Assembly (NCBI GenBank): GCA_946537305.1 | Contig: CAMNFR010000007.1 | Span: 1 to 64,000 of the forward strand | Source: an uncultured Lachnospiraceae bacterium | GTDB lineage: Bacteria; Bacillota; Clostridia; Lachnospirales; Lachnospiraceae | Length of the DNA stretch: 64,000 bases | Direction of reading: 5' to 3' | Shown: one piece after another, positions 25,708 to 34,430 of the stretch | Layout: every line of letters begins with the position of its first letter | Numbering within the stretch: the first letter of the stretch is position 1 | Notes under the pieces: model-generated | What the model was told of the DNA's origin: nothing | Database searches by the model: none | Seen by the model: the letters and a program-made list of their open reading frames with translations, nothing else | Position numbers and translations under genes: made by a program

Positions 25708-26580
25708 CTATTCCACTCTCCGTTCCGACATGAATTGCACAAATCGATCGGCTGCCGCACCGGCTGGAGCATCCCCCGGGCGCAGGGTGAGACAATTATA
25801 CCGATAATAGACGCCCGAAGGCAATGGATGGAATTCGATCCGCTGTCCCTGCATGGATCGGTTCCTGGGTGCAATAGCGATTCCCATACCGTGGGCGACC
25901 AGTGCGGCGATGGCTTCTTCATTGGGTGCGCGGAATTCAAAAGAAAACGGCTGCTGCACCTCGCGGCTGATCTCCAGAAGGAATTCATTCATTGCGGAGT
26001 TTTCCTCATAACCGATCAGCGGTCGACGCAGTAACTCTTCCCAGCTTTCCGGAACAGAATCCCCCTTCTGCGTGATCAGCCGGACCGGCTCCTTCTCCAG
26101 CGGGATCTGAAGGACCTCCGGGTCTGACGAACCGGAACAGATCAAACAGTCATAGACACCTGCCTTTAATTTCCTTATCAGTTCCGGCGTGTTTCCGGTG
26201 GAGCAGACAAAACGTGTCTTCTCGTTTCCAGGTATTTTTCGAAACTCCTGCATGCAGCGGGGAAGCAGCTCACAGAGGATCGGTGTAGTGCAGCCGATGC
26301 GGATAGAATATCTCTTTTCTGCCCCCAAGCGTTTCATATGGATCACGGCCTCCTCTGTTTCCGTAAGGATCCGGCGGACATGCTCCCGAAAAATTTCTCC
26401 TTCTCTGGTCAACAGAGTCCGATGTCCCCTGTGCGTGAAAAGCTGCACGGTCAGCTCCTGTTCCAGCTTTCGCATGGACACGCTGAGACTCGGCTGCGTA
26501 ATATAAAGTTCCTCTGCCGCCCGGCTCATGTTCTGTGTATCCGAGATCTTCTCAAAATAGATCAGCTGCTGCAATGTCAT
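25708..26580 (-). CDS. LysR-family transcriptional regulator
   Basis: 290 residues. The N-terminal winged helix reads TLQQLIYFEKISDTQNMSRA and then AEELYITQPSLSVSMRKLEQ, the canonical LysR HTH. The rest is the periplasmic-binding-like effector domain (RIGCTTPILCELLPRCMQEF). The ATG at 26580 is preferred: GGGAGATG lies 11 bases upstream, while the ATG nine bases earlier overlaps that ribosome site. It is divergent from the Gfo/Idh/MocA oxidoreductase, the usual arrangement for a LysR protein and its target, so it probably controls that gene with a sugar-derived effector. Confidence 0.85.
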   Translation of the reverse strand: MTLQQLIYFEKISDTQNMSRAAEELYITQPSLSVSMRKLEQELTVQLFTHRGHRTLLTREGEIFREHVRRILTETEEAVIHMKRLGAEKRYSIRIGCTTPILCELLPRCMQEFRKIPGNEKTRFVCSTGNTPELIRKLKAGVYDCLICSGSSDPEVLQIPLEKEPVRLITQKGDSVPESWEELLRRPLIGYEENSAMNEFLLEISREVQQPFSFEFRAPNEEAIAALVAHGMGIAIAPRNRSMQGQRIEFHPLPSGVYYRYNCLTLRPGDAPAGAAADRFVQFMSERRVE

Positions 26581-26736
26581 TTCGAACATCTCCCGTCAAT
26601 TCTATAGTTTATATTTATGAAATACATGATTATTGGTATTGGAATTTATTATACTATACATGCTATACTATTTCCACAAGCAAAAGCTGGAATCACTGCT
26701 TTTCAGCACTGTTTTTCTGAAAGGAGTCCGGAAATC

Positions 26737-27915
26737 ATGAGAGAAAAAAAGACTGTTACCATCGGTACCATCGGCGCCGGATATGCTGCGTCACTGCATG
26801 GGAATGGCTATGAAAAGGTAACGGGCATCGAGGTCCGTCTGAAGACCATCTGCGATGTTCAGACCGCGCTTGCAGAAAAGATCAAAGAGCGGTATGGTTA
26901 CGAGCAGGTCGAGAGCGATTACCACGTGCTGCTGGCGGATCCGGAGATCGATGTGATCGACATCGTGCTTCCGCCCTTTCTTCACGTCCCGGTGGCCATC
27001 GAGGCTATGCGCGCCGGCAAGCATGTAATCTGTGAAAAACCGCTGACCGGTTTCTTTGGAGAAAAAGGACAGGAAAATGTTGGCAGGACCGTTCCCAAAT
27101 CTGTGATGTATGAGACCTGCCTGAAGGAAATGGACCAGCTAAAAGCCGTCGTGGCGGAGACCGGAAAGAAATTTATGTACGCGGAGAACTTTGTCTATGC
27201 GACGCCCGTTCAGAAGGCGGCCGAGATCCTGCGGGCCAAAAAGAGCAAGATCCTTTTCATGAAGGGAGAAGAAAGCCTGAAGGGGTCCTCCAGTCCCGTG
27301 GCCGGCAAGTGGAACCGCACCGGCGGCGGCACCCTGACCCGCACCGGCACGCATCCGCTGGGCGGCATGCTGTGGCTGAAGGCGCAGGAAGCGGCTGCCA
27401 GAGGTGAGGAAATCACCATTAAAGATATCACCTGTGATGTGGGCAACGCCACCTTCTGCCTGACCGAGGAGGAGCATAAGCACATCGCGGCCCGTCCGGA
27501 GGACGTGGAGGATTACGGTGTGATCAGCATCACCTTCAGCGACGGCACCAAGGCCCTCTGCATTGCCAGCGACACCGTGCTTGGCGGCACCAAGAACTAT
27601 ATCGAGGTCTATGCCAACAATGCGGCGCTGAACTGCAACATCACCCCCACCGATATCCTGAACACCTACTTCCTGGATGAGGACGGAATGGATGACGTGT
27701 ATATCAGCGAAATGCTCCCGAAAAAACTGGGATGGAACAAGGCCTTCGTGAACGATGAGATCATCCGCGGCTACATGGGCGAGCTGCAGGACTTCATGGA
27801 GTGCGTGGCCTATGACAGAGAACCCGCCTCCGGATTCCAGCTGGCCTACGATATCACCCGTGTAATGTACGCCGCCTACCAGTCCGCAGAGGAAGGGCGC
27901 CGGATCGAGCTGTAA
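26737..27915 (+). CDS. Gfo/Idh/MocA-family NAD(P)-dependent oxidoreductase
   Basis: 392 residues. The dinucleotide-binding motif is GTIGAGYAASLHGNGY at 8-23. The family EKP motif with its catalytic lysine is VICEKPLTGFFGEKG near residue 100. The C-terminal half is the dimerising beta-sheet substrate domain. The ATG at 26737 follows GAAAGGAGTCCGGAAATC. A longer frame from 26617 would begin in the intergenic promoter region. It probably oxidises or reduces a sugar, inositol or sugar-acid derivative. The substrate is not readable. It ends nine bases before a 96-bp perfect palindrome. Confidence 0.88.
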   Translation: MREKKTVTIGTIGAGYAASLHGNGYEKVTGIEVRLKTICDVQTALAEKIKERYGYEQVESDYHVLLADPEIDVIDIVLPPFLHVPVAIEAMRAGKHVICEKPLTGFFGEKGQENVGRTVPKSVMYETCLKEMDQLKAVVAETGKKFMYAENFVYATPVQKAAEILRAKKSKILFMKGEESLKGSSSPVAGKWNRTGGGTLTRTGTHPLGGMLWLKAQEAAARGEEITIKDITCDVGNATFCLTEEEHKHIAARPEDVEDYGVISITFSDGTKALCIASDTVLGGTKNYIEVYANNAALNCNITPTDILNTYFLDEDGMDDVYISEMLPKKLGWNKAFVNDEIIRGYMGELQDFMECVAYDREPASGFQLAYDITRVMYAAYQSAEEGRRIEL

Positions 27916-27923
27916 GTCTTCCA

Positions 27924-28019
27924 AAAGGTGACAAGGGGGTGACAAGGGGACGTACCTGGTGACACATTGCGCGCAATGTGTCACCAGGTACGTCCCCTTG
28001 TCACCCCCTTGTCACCTTT
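27924..28019. repeat. Long palindromic REP-like element, copy 2 (96-bp perfect palindrome)
   Basis: The sequence is perfectly self-complementary around 27971/27972, from AAA-GGTGACAAGGG to its complement, with no loop. It shares GGTGACAAGGGG and ACGTACCTGG with copy 1 at 12386-12499. It lies between two converging genes and covers the last bases of the hydrolase stop, so it may also act as a bidirectional terminator. Confidence 0.88.
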
Positions 28020-29073
28020 ATTTCAGATGCTCTCTCATATACTGATCGAGCTCTCCCAAAATCTCCTCAGAATAGAGCGGATCGCTGGCGTGGCCCATGC
28101 CGGGCACTAGCTTATAGAGCACGTGGTCAGCGCCCCATTTTTCGCTCATGGCTTCCGCGAATCGCTCGGATTCCAGATAAGGAACGGTAATATCACAGTC
28201 CCCATGAATGATCCAGGAATACAGATACGAAAGGTCTGGATTCGTCATTGCATAGTGGCTGGGATCGGAATATGCCTTTTCCTCTTCCGTCATCTCTGAT
28301 ACATTCTTGCGGAACCAGTAGGAATGAATATCATCGTATCCCTGCAGTGCGTCGCCGGAAATCCAGGAATTGGCGATGTTGTAGACGATCTTCGGAATTC
28401 CCAGGGCCGCCCACTCCTCGTCTTCTCCTTCCTGTGTCACCTTGCCGTAATAGTCTACCAAAACATCCACCTTCGCGGAAACATCTCCGTATGTTTCCTG
28501 TCCGATGAACGGCAGGTCCATAAACTGGGTATCATCCGTGACCGCGCACATGACGGCCAGGTATCCGCCCGCAGACTCTCCGAACACCGCAATCTTTTCG
28601 GCATTATATCCGTACTCTTCCGCATGCGCGCGCAGGAAACGAATGGCCGCCTTGCAGTCACATACGGCGCCGGGGAAGGGTTCTTCCTGCGCCAGACGGT
28701 AGTTGATGGTCGCACAGGCATACCCGTGATCCCGGAAGTACCGATACATCAGCTGTGCCTGACGGGACTGGGAATCATTGGCAATAAATCCGCCGCCGTG
28801 GATGATCACATACAGCTGCGGCGTACTGCCGTCCGCCATATCCGGCACGTACAGATCCAGATACTGGCTGGGCGATTCCTCGGCATACGGTACCTTTTCA
28901 TAGGTTGTTCCACCTGCCCACTCTGTGCTCTCATCCATATCGATATGACCCACGGTCCAGTTGCCCCAGACCGCTCGCACGGCCCGGTAATTAAGGGCAC
29001 CGATCACCACCAGCAATGCTGCAATTCCCAGCAGGATCTTTACCGCTATGCGTCCCTTGCTCTTTTGCTTCAT
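28018..29073 (-). CDS. Membrane-anchored alpha/beta hydrolase (esterase/HSL-like)
   Basis: 351 residues. Residues 10-30 (IAVKILLGIAALLVVIGAL) form a single signal-anchor helix, so the enzyme probably faces outward. The hydrolase domain has the oxyanion motif VIIHGGGFIAND and the nucleophile GESAGGYLA. GDCDITVPYLESERF and GMGHASDP supply the likely Asp and His. This is the BD-FAE/hormone-sensitive-lipase-like group, which includes deacetylases and feruloyl esterases acting on plant polysaccharides, a reasonable fit with the nearby glycosidases. The ATG at 29073 follows GGAGGAGCTGAAAAA. A TTG 18 bases upstream overlaps that site. Confidence 0.83.
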   Translation of the reverse strand: MKQKSKGRIAVKILLGIAALLVVIGALNYRAVRAVWGNWTVGHIDMDESTEWAGGTTYEKVPYAEESPSQYLDLYVPDMADGSTPQLYVIIHGGGFIANDSQSRQAQLMYRYFRDHGYACATINYRLAQEEPFPGAVCDCKAAIRFLRAHAEEYGYNAEKIAVFGESAGGYLAVMCAVTDDTQFMDLPFIGQETYGDVSAKVDVLVDYYGKVTQEGEDEEWAALGIPKIVYNIANSWISGDALQGYDDIHSYWFRKNVSEMTEEEKAYSDPSHYAMTNPDLSYLYSWIIHGDCDITVPYLESERFAEAMSEKWGADHVLYKLVPGMGHASDPLYSEEILGELDQYMREHLK

Positions 29074-29198
29074 TTTTTTCAGCTCCTCCAACTAGTACTT
29101 TTTGACGCCTGGAGTATAATACTAGCATACATCTTCGAAAAATGGAGCCTCCTTACGTAAAATGTCATAATTCCTGCGCAATCTGACGACACCGTCCG

Positions 29199-31409
29199 TT
29201 ATTTCATTGCTTTCCGTATCAGTGTCTCGATATCGTTAAAATGCAGTCGCTGCAGCGGCTCAGGTGCGGGGCAGTCATCCGCATCTTCCAGCGGAATGGG
29301 CTCTATAGCTTCTACGCCCTTTGCCTCGGCCATGCACTGCCATTCCCGCTGCACCCACTCGGAAAGGGCTGCGTAATGAGACCAGCACAGATACAGTCGA
29401 TCCCGTTTCCGAATTTCCTGATACAGCCGCTCTTCCCAGTTTTCGCCGCTGCGAAGCTTCTCCAGATCAAAGAAGATATCCATGTCCGGTCGGGCCTTTC
29501 GCAGGGCCTGCAGAATATAGGTGACCGCATGCATATCCTCTCTGGCATAGGAAAGGAACGCGGATCTCACGTCTTCCCGGGAAATCTGCGGACGTACGGG
29601 CTCTGCACCCTGCGCCACGTCTACCGTAAACCGTAGTGTTGCGGCGCTGAAACCGTTGATGTATATCTCCGCGCGGAACAGGATCCGCTTCTGACGCAGA
29701 TCCTCCGGCACATAGTAATCAAACGAGAACACCAGATATTTGCCATTCCAACGATGGGTGACTTCATCATCCTCCACTTCAGCGCCCTTGGCCGAAAGAC
29801 GGATGGTCACCTCGGTGTCGGCCGCCACCTGCATCCCGTGGGAAGATACCTCCCGGGTGCTGCGGGCGAATTCCTGGCGGATCTTATTCAGGACCGCCTC
29901 TTCATGCTCTGCCGTGAACATGGCGATCTCCACAATGCCGAAATCCTCTTTTTCCACGGATGATTCCGCCACGGCCGTGAACTGGACCTCATCCATACGA
30001 GGCGCCGGCGCTGCCGGCTGCGGTACATTGTTCTCAGATATCGCCTCATCGTTCCGGCGAGGCACGCTTACATCCTTCCGGTCCGGCATTTCAAAAGGCA
30101 CAGACGAAAAAGGCATGGATGAAACTGGCGCGGGCGGGACTGGCAGTGCTGTAGATCGATAGTCCTCCGGAATATCATCTTCCGGGATATCATCCTCCGG
30201 AAATGCATCATCCCAGAGATCGTCAAAGGAACTGCCGGAAGGATCGTCCCAGGGAGACCTTGCCGTATAACCACGATCTGTCTTCGGAAAAGCGGTGGAT
30301 ATATCCCCTCCCGGCGGGATGGTTCCCATGGTCTTCTCGGTGGAATAGTGATCCCATCGGTCTGTATCTCCTTCGAACACGGTACGGTACGCAGAAGATT
30401 CCGCCCGGGGTACCGGCTCCGAAAGGACCTCCAGATGAGCGGACATAAAGGCAGCAATATCATCCGCCATGGCTGCCGGGCTGATATATCTGTCCTCTGG
30501 ATCAAAGGCAGCGGCCTTTTCCACGATCCGCTTCAATTCCTGATCCATATAAATGGTCATGATACGGTCTTCCCTGCGCCGCACCTTCGGGTCTCTCCCC
30601 TTAAAAGAGAACGGAAAACGTCCGCCGGTCAGCAGAAGATACATGGTGATTCCCAGGGAATAGATGTCCTCTCTTCCGCTGCAGGCACCGCCGTAAACAA
30701 TTTCCGGCGCCATAAAGGGATAAGTACCGATGCGCTGCGTATGGCGCTGTCCGATCCGACAGGGAAGTGAATGGGAAAAATCTCCCAGCTTCACCACGCC
30801 CTTGCGGACAAACAGATTTTTGGGATTAACATCCATGTGGAGAAGTTCCTGCTCCTGCATGGCCGAGAGGGCATCGCAGACCTGGATGACCGCATACAAT
30901 GCCTCGCCCACCGTGCATCCGTTGATCTCCACATAGGACAGCCAGGGCGCCGCGATCTCCTGGATCAGATAAGAAGCGTCCTCTGTTTCCTTATGATCCA
31001 GATAGCGGATCACATGCTCACAATCCGCCAGCTTTCCGGCAATCTCATATTCGCGCCGCGCTGTTTCTGCAGCCTTGTCCTTTGTCTTTGGAATCACCTT
31101 CAGCGCATAATCCGTGACCCGGCGCAGCCGATACACATCTGCCGTTCCGCCCTGTCCCAGACGCCCTTCGATATGACAATCCTCCCAAGGCTTCGGCAAT
31201 GGCATGCGCGGTGTCGTCGGTACAGGCGGTACCGGAGGAACCGGTGGAAAGGGCGGAACAGGTGGAACGGGCGGAACAAGTGGACCAGGCGGCCATGCCG
31301 GCGTATGCGGATCCGTTGGAGGCCACATGCCGGCTGCCTGGCAATGAGGGCAGGAAGCGTATTTTTCCTTATCATAAAAATGTCCGTGAGGACACTGTGT
31401 CAGTTCCAT
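29199..31409 (-). CDS. Ser/Thr protein kinase fused to a C-terminal TIR domain
   Basis: 736 residues. Cys6, His8/10, Cys20 and Cys23 form a small zinc-ribbon-like motif. Residues 38-72 are a PPVPP-rich linker. The kinase spans about 78-325, with GQGG loop 85-88, Lys104 (YALKV), HMDVNPKN with Asp193 and Asn198, DFS at 210-212 and APE at 234-236, so it should be active. Residues 330-485 are a disordered acidic and proline linker with FPEDDIPEDDIPED. A beta-sandwich domain (490-600) precedes a TIR domain from 616 (AFLSYARED). SEWVQREW at 683-690 matches the SxWxxxE motif, placing Glu689 at the NADase position. It is cytoplasmic. The start follows AAGGAGGAATGGT. The transglutaminase gene lies 35 bases upstream. 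Confidence 0.88.
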   Translation of the reverse strand: MELTQCPHGHFYDKEKYASCPHCQAAGMWPPTDPHTPAWPPGPLVPPVPPVPPFPPVPPVPPVPTTPRMPLPKPWEDCHIEGRLGQGGTADVYRLRRVTDYALKVIPKTKDKAAETARREYEIAGKLADCEHVIRYLDHKETEDASYLIQEIAAPWLSYVEINGCTVGEALYAVIQVCDALSAMQEQELLHMDVNPKNLFVRKGVVKLGDFSHSLPCRIGQRHTQRIGTYPFMAPEIVYGGACSGREDIYSLGITMYLLLTGGRFPFSFKGRDPKVRRREDRIMTIYMDQELKRIVEKAAAFDPEDRYISPAAMADDIAAFMSAHLEVLSEPVPRAESSAYRTVFEGDTDRWDHYSTEKTMGTIPPGGDISTAFPKTDRGYTARSPWDDPSGSSFDDLWDDAFPEDDIPEDDIPEDYRSTALPVPPAPVSSMPFSSVPFEMPDRKDVSVPRRNDEAISENNVPQPAAPAPRMDEVQFTAVAESSVEKEDFGIVEIAMFTAEHEEAVLNKIRQEFARSTREVSSHGMQVAADTEVTIRLSAKGAEVEDDEVTHRWNGKYLVFSFDYYVPEDLRQKRILFRAEIYINGFSAATLRFTVDVAQGAEPVRPQISREDVRSAFLSYAREDMHAVTYILQALRKARPDMDIFFDLEKLRSGENWEERLYQEIRKRDRLYLCWSHYAALSEWVQREWQCMAEAKGVEAIEPIPLEDADDCPAPEPLQRLHFNDIETLIRKAMK

Positions 31410-31444
31410 ACCATTCCTCCTTACGTAAAAACACGCCTAATTGT

Positions 31445-32194
31445 TTATGATCCCGGCAGCATCCGTTCGTATAAAAAGCGGCCGTTCATTTCATGAGATC
31501 CGTGCAGCACCGTAAAGGGAACCGGGGCTGCCGGCGGCTCCATTCCCGGGTGATACCTTTCCCACAGCGGCTGAAAACACGCAAAACCCATGGTCACATC
31601 CAGATGATACCAACCGCCGCTGATCCGTACCATGTTCCAGGAATGACCGTTCTGATGATCCCCGAATACACTTCCCAGTACAATAATGCAATCCATGCCC
31701 AGAAGCCGCAGGATCAGACAAAGCGCCTTGGAAAATCCCATACAAAGACTTTTGCGACGCACAAAGACCGACCACAGGCTCTGATTGCGCCTATCCTCCA
31801 GCGGATCCGCGGACAAGTCGTATTCCGCCCAATCTATCAGGCGACGGCAAATTTCCTCTGCCGCAGCCGCTGGTTCTGCCGGTAGATTCTCCGTCAGTTC
31901 AGAGACCGTAGACATCACAGCCGCATTTGCTGAGGGTATCTCCTTCTCCGAAATCAGAAGTGGAAATTGCAGAACAGCCCCGTTTCCTTCCCGCCGCAGC
32001 AGAAAGCTTCCCTTTGTCCAGTAGAAATCCGGGTTATCCAGCGTCACGAACAGACTGATCTCCCGCAGGCGCTTTTCCTGAACCGGAAGATACGGCAGGC
32101 GCAGCAGCCTTTTCCGTTCTCCCATGGCCTTCGCCATCTGCTGATACACCCATTTTTCCCCTGAGGATAATTGCTGATAGTAAAATGTTCTCAT
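31445..32194 (-). CDS. Transglutaminase-like cysteine protease-fold protein
   Basis: 249 residues. The C-terminal half has the transglutaminase-like core with a full triad: Cys151 (KSLCMGFSKALCLILRLLG), His184 (NGHSWNMV) and Asp199 (WYHLDVTMG). The N-terminal 110 residues (LSSGEKWVYQQMAKAM onward) resemble the leader domain common in Firmicutes members. No signal peptide, so cytoplasmic. The reaction could be proteolysis, amide transfer or deamidation. There is no ribosome site: TATAAT ends six bases before the ATG, so the mRNA is probably leaderless. It is followed by the kinase-TIR gene in the same direction, implying a shared role. Confidence 0.8.
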   Translation of the reverse strand: MRTFYYQQLSSGEKWVYQQMAKAMGERKRLLRLPYLPVQEKRLREISLFVTLDNPDFYWTKGSFLLRREGNGAVLQFPLLISEKEIPSANAAVMSTVSELTENLPAEPAAAAEEICRRLIDWAEYDLSADPLEDRRNQSLWSVFVRRKSLCMGFSKALCLILRLLGMDCIIVLGSVFGDHQNGHSWNMVRISGGWYHLDVTMGFACFQPLWERYHPGMEPPAAPVPFTVLHGSHEMNGRFLYERMLPGS

Positions 32195-32200
32195 GGATAT

Positions 32201-32230
32201 ATTATACTATAGATTACAAAACAACACCAA
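32201..32230 (-). promoter_or_regulatory. Promoter giving a leaderless transglutaminase mRNA
   Basis: TTGGTG, 18 bases, then a perfect TATAAT on the minus strand. Only six bases (ATATCC) separate TATAAT from the ATG, so transcription should begin at or next to the start codon. Confidence 0.6.
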
Positions 32231-32236
32231 GTTTTC

Positions 32237-34261
32237 TTACATTTCCTCCAGTGCCGCCGCGCCCCAGTCAGCCAGCCGGATCTCTTCCCCGGCGGTATAT
32301 TCCTGGCCGGAGAACAGGTCTCTGCAGTGCTCAAAGGGACAAGTTGCGAAGACAGGTCGCTCGCTGTAATTCATCAGATAATGCACCGTAAGTCCGGCGG
32401 TGTTCACACCACTGCGATGGACCAGCGGCCAGGACGCCGCGAAAGCATCCGCCGGGATGCCGGCCTCTGCCGCCGCCTGCCGGAGCACACCCTTCAGCTG
32501 ATCCTTTTCCAGATAGCAGCCGACATAATAAGCTGTTCCTTTCTGATAAACATTTCGGGTCACCGCCGCATACGCGCTCCAGTAGGGATGCTCATAAGCA
32601 TGCAGCACATCCGCCGTGCCCGGCGTTAACAGCTCCATAAAATACTTTACCGGACGGCCATCGATCGTCGTCCTTCCCGGCTCCGTAAACTGTTGATACG
32701 AAATACCAAAGCACTCGGTCAGGCCATGAGGAGCCAGATCAGGATAAACCGACAGATACTCATCGCTGAAGAAGGAGCGGAAGGTCGCCAACAGCACGCC
32801 GCCTTCCGCCGCGAAACGCCGCAGCTTATCGATCGTCTCTTCCGTGGCGGAATACAGCTCCGGCACTAGAATCAGGTCATAAGGATCTGTTTCCAGACGC
32901 GTGACATCTATTACATCGCACTCGATGTTCATCTCATACAGGCTGTCATACATCCAGCGGAATACATCGTTATAAGAAAGATCCCGGTCCGTCGGATGCC
33001 AGTTCATCGCAGACAGGGAGTGATTGTCCACCACGATGGCGGCACGGTTCTTCTTCCGGATGACCAGATGATCCGCGCCGATGCGCTTCAGATCTGTGCC
33101 GACCGTTCCCAGTTCCCGGGAGACGGGATTAGGCAGAAGATCGTGGCTTAAAATCCCCTTCCAGTAGGTCTCAAATCCATTATGAATCGAGTGCCAGTTC
33201 CAATAGAGTATGCCGCAGGCTCCGCTGGCCAGATGGCTGATGGCATCCAGTCTCATCTGCCCGGGGTAGGGCGTCCAGTATTTGAAGGCCTGCGCCTCTG
33301 TCTCCAGAATCAGATACGGCTCCTGCTTCAGGGAACGAATGATATCTCCGCCAAAAGCGACCTCCGCGCCGGTGGCGTCGTCCTGCGTAGGATGATAGAT
33401 ATCCGTGCCGGAAATATCCAGACACTCATCCACCTCCGCGTGATTGATGCCCGGCTGCACGCCGTAGGAATATCCGTCCTGCGCGATATCCGCTCCGAAT
33501 TTCTTCCACTCAAAATCCAGGTTGTGTGTAATGAACTGATCCTCTCTGGAATATTCACGGATCAGCTCCGCCTGCCAGGCCAGGAAATCCGCCGCTAGCT
33601 TCCGCTGGAAGCGCTCAAATTCGCAGGAAAGTCCCGCGTGGCAGCAGCCGGCCATATCCGGGAAATCCTCCCAGCGTGCGATGGAATTGCTCCAGTAACG
33701 CAGGTAGAAGGCATCATTGAGCGCCTCTGTGGTCCCGAATTTTTCTTTCAGATATTCCACGAAGCGCATCTGTGCCGTGGCCGAGGCCACATCAAAATGT
33801 TTGGTCTCGTTATCCACCTGATAACCGATCACGGCCGGATGCCCCGCCACATGTTCAATCAGGGCTCGTATTACGCTCTCACAAGCCGCCAGGAAGGTGG
33901 GATTGGTGATATCAAAGATCTGCCGATGCCCGTAGGATGCCTGGCCTTTCCTGGTGCGGATCATAACATCCGGATCCTTTTTGGCCAGCCAGGCAGGGAT
34001 GGCATAGGTGGGTGTCCCTACGATCACCTTCATATGATGCCGTTCGGCCGCCTCCAGAATATGGTCGATCCAGGAAAAATCAAACACGCCCTCCGTCGGT
34101 TCCAGGCTGCTCCAGGTAGACTCCGCCACACGGATCACATTCATTCCCATGGCCCGCATCTGCTCCAAATCTTCTTCCATCCGGTCGCAGGGCATATATT
34201 CCGGATAATAGGCTGCGCCGAAAAGAATCTCTTCCTGTTTTTCCTGCTGTCTGTATTTCAT
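32237..34261 (-). CDS. GH42 beta-galactosidase
   Basis: 674 residues. The TIM-barrel domain starts FGAAYYPEYMPCDRMEEDL. The acid/base is Glu152 in IGYQVDNETKHFD, and the nucleophile is Glu320 in LILETEAQAFKYW (approximate numbering). A trimerisation domain follows (LILVPELYSATEE) and a small C-terminal beta domain. There is no signal peptide, so it cleaves imported galactosides such as beta-1,4-galactobiose or arabinogalactan fragments. The ATG at 34261 follows GGAGGAAAGTCCTTAAC. The longer frame to 34378 has no similarity. Released galactose could enter the Leloir pathway through galT. Confidence 0.9.
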   Translation of the reverse strand: MKYRQQEKQEEILFGAAYYPEYMPCDRMEEDLEQMRAMGMNVIRVAESTWSSLEPTEGVFDFSWIDHILEAAERHHMKVIVGTPTYAIPAWLAKKDPDVMIRTRKGQASYGHRQIFDITNPTFLAACESVIRALIEHVAGHPAVIGYQVDNETKHFDVASATAQMRFVEYLKEKFGTTEALNDAFYLRYWSNSIARWEDFPDMAGCCHAGLSCEFERFQRKLAADFLAWQAELIREYSREDQFITHNLDFEWKKFGADIAQDGYSYGVQPGINHAEVDECLDISGTDIYHPTQDDATGAEVAFGGDIIRSLKQEPYLILETEAQAFKYWTPYPGQMRLDAISHLASGACGILYWNWHSIHNGFETYWKGILSHDLLPNPVSRELGTVGTDLKRIGADHLVIRKKNRAAIVVDNHSLSAMNWHPTDRDLSYNDVFRWMYDSLYEMNIECDVIDVTRLETDPYDLILVPELYSATEETIDKLRRFAAEGGVLLATFRSFFSDEYLSVYPDLAPHGLTECFGISYQQFTEPGRTTIDGRPVKYFMELLTPGTADVLHAYEHPYWSAYAAVTRNVYQKGTAYYVGCYLEKDQLKGVLRQAAAEAGIPADAFAASWPLVHRSGVNTAGLTVHYLMNYSERPVFATCPFEHCRDLFSGQEYTAGEEIRLADWGAAALEEM

Positions 34262-34380
34262 GTTAAGGACTTTCCTCCAAATATTTCTGCGCTTTGCTCT
34301 GCCATTCATGCATTTGCTCCGCGTATTCTCCTGCATTATAACAGGGAAACGCCGGACTGCATAGTATAACTTAATCAAAG

Positions 34381-34410
34381 AAGGGAGCTCATCCGACGAG
34401 CTCCCTTTTA
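34381..34410 (-). terminator. Terminator of the MATE gene
   Basis: AAGGGAGCTC pairs perfectly with GAGCTCCCTT around a seven-base loop. It is followed by TTCTTTG on the minus strand and TTTATT on the plus strand. Confidence 0.78.
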
Positions 34411-34430
34411 TTGCTTTAAAATGGCCGGCG

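Noticed and set aside
29199..31409. Kinase domain as a pseudokinase because HRD and DFG read HMD and DFS
   Set aside because: The ATP-binding Lys, catalytic Asp193, Asn198 and Mg-binding Asp210 are all present. The changed neighbours are tolerated in active kinases.
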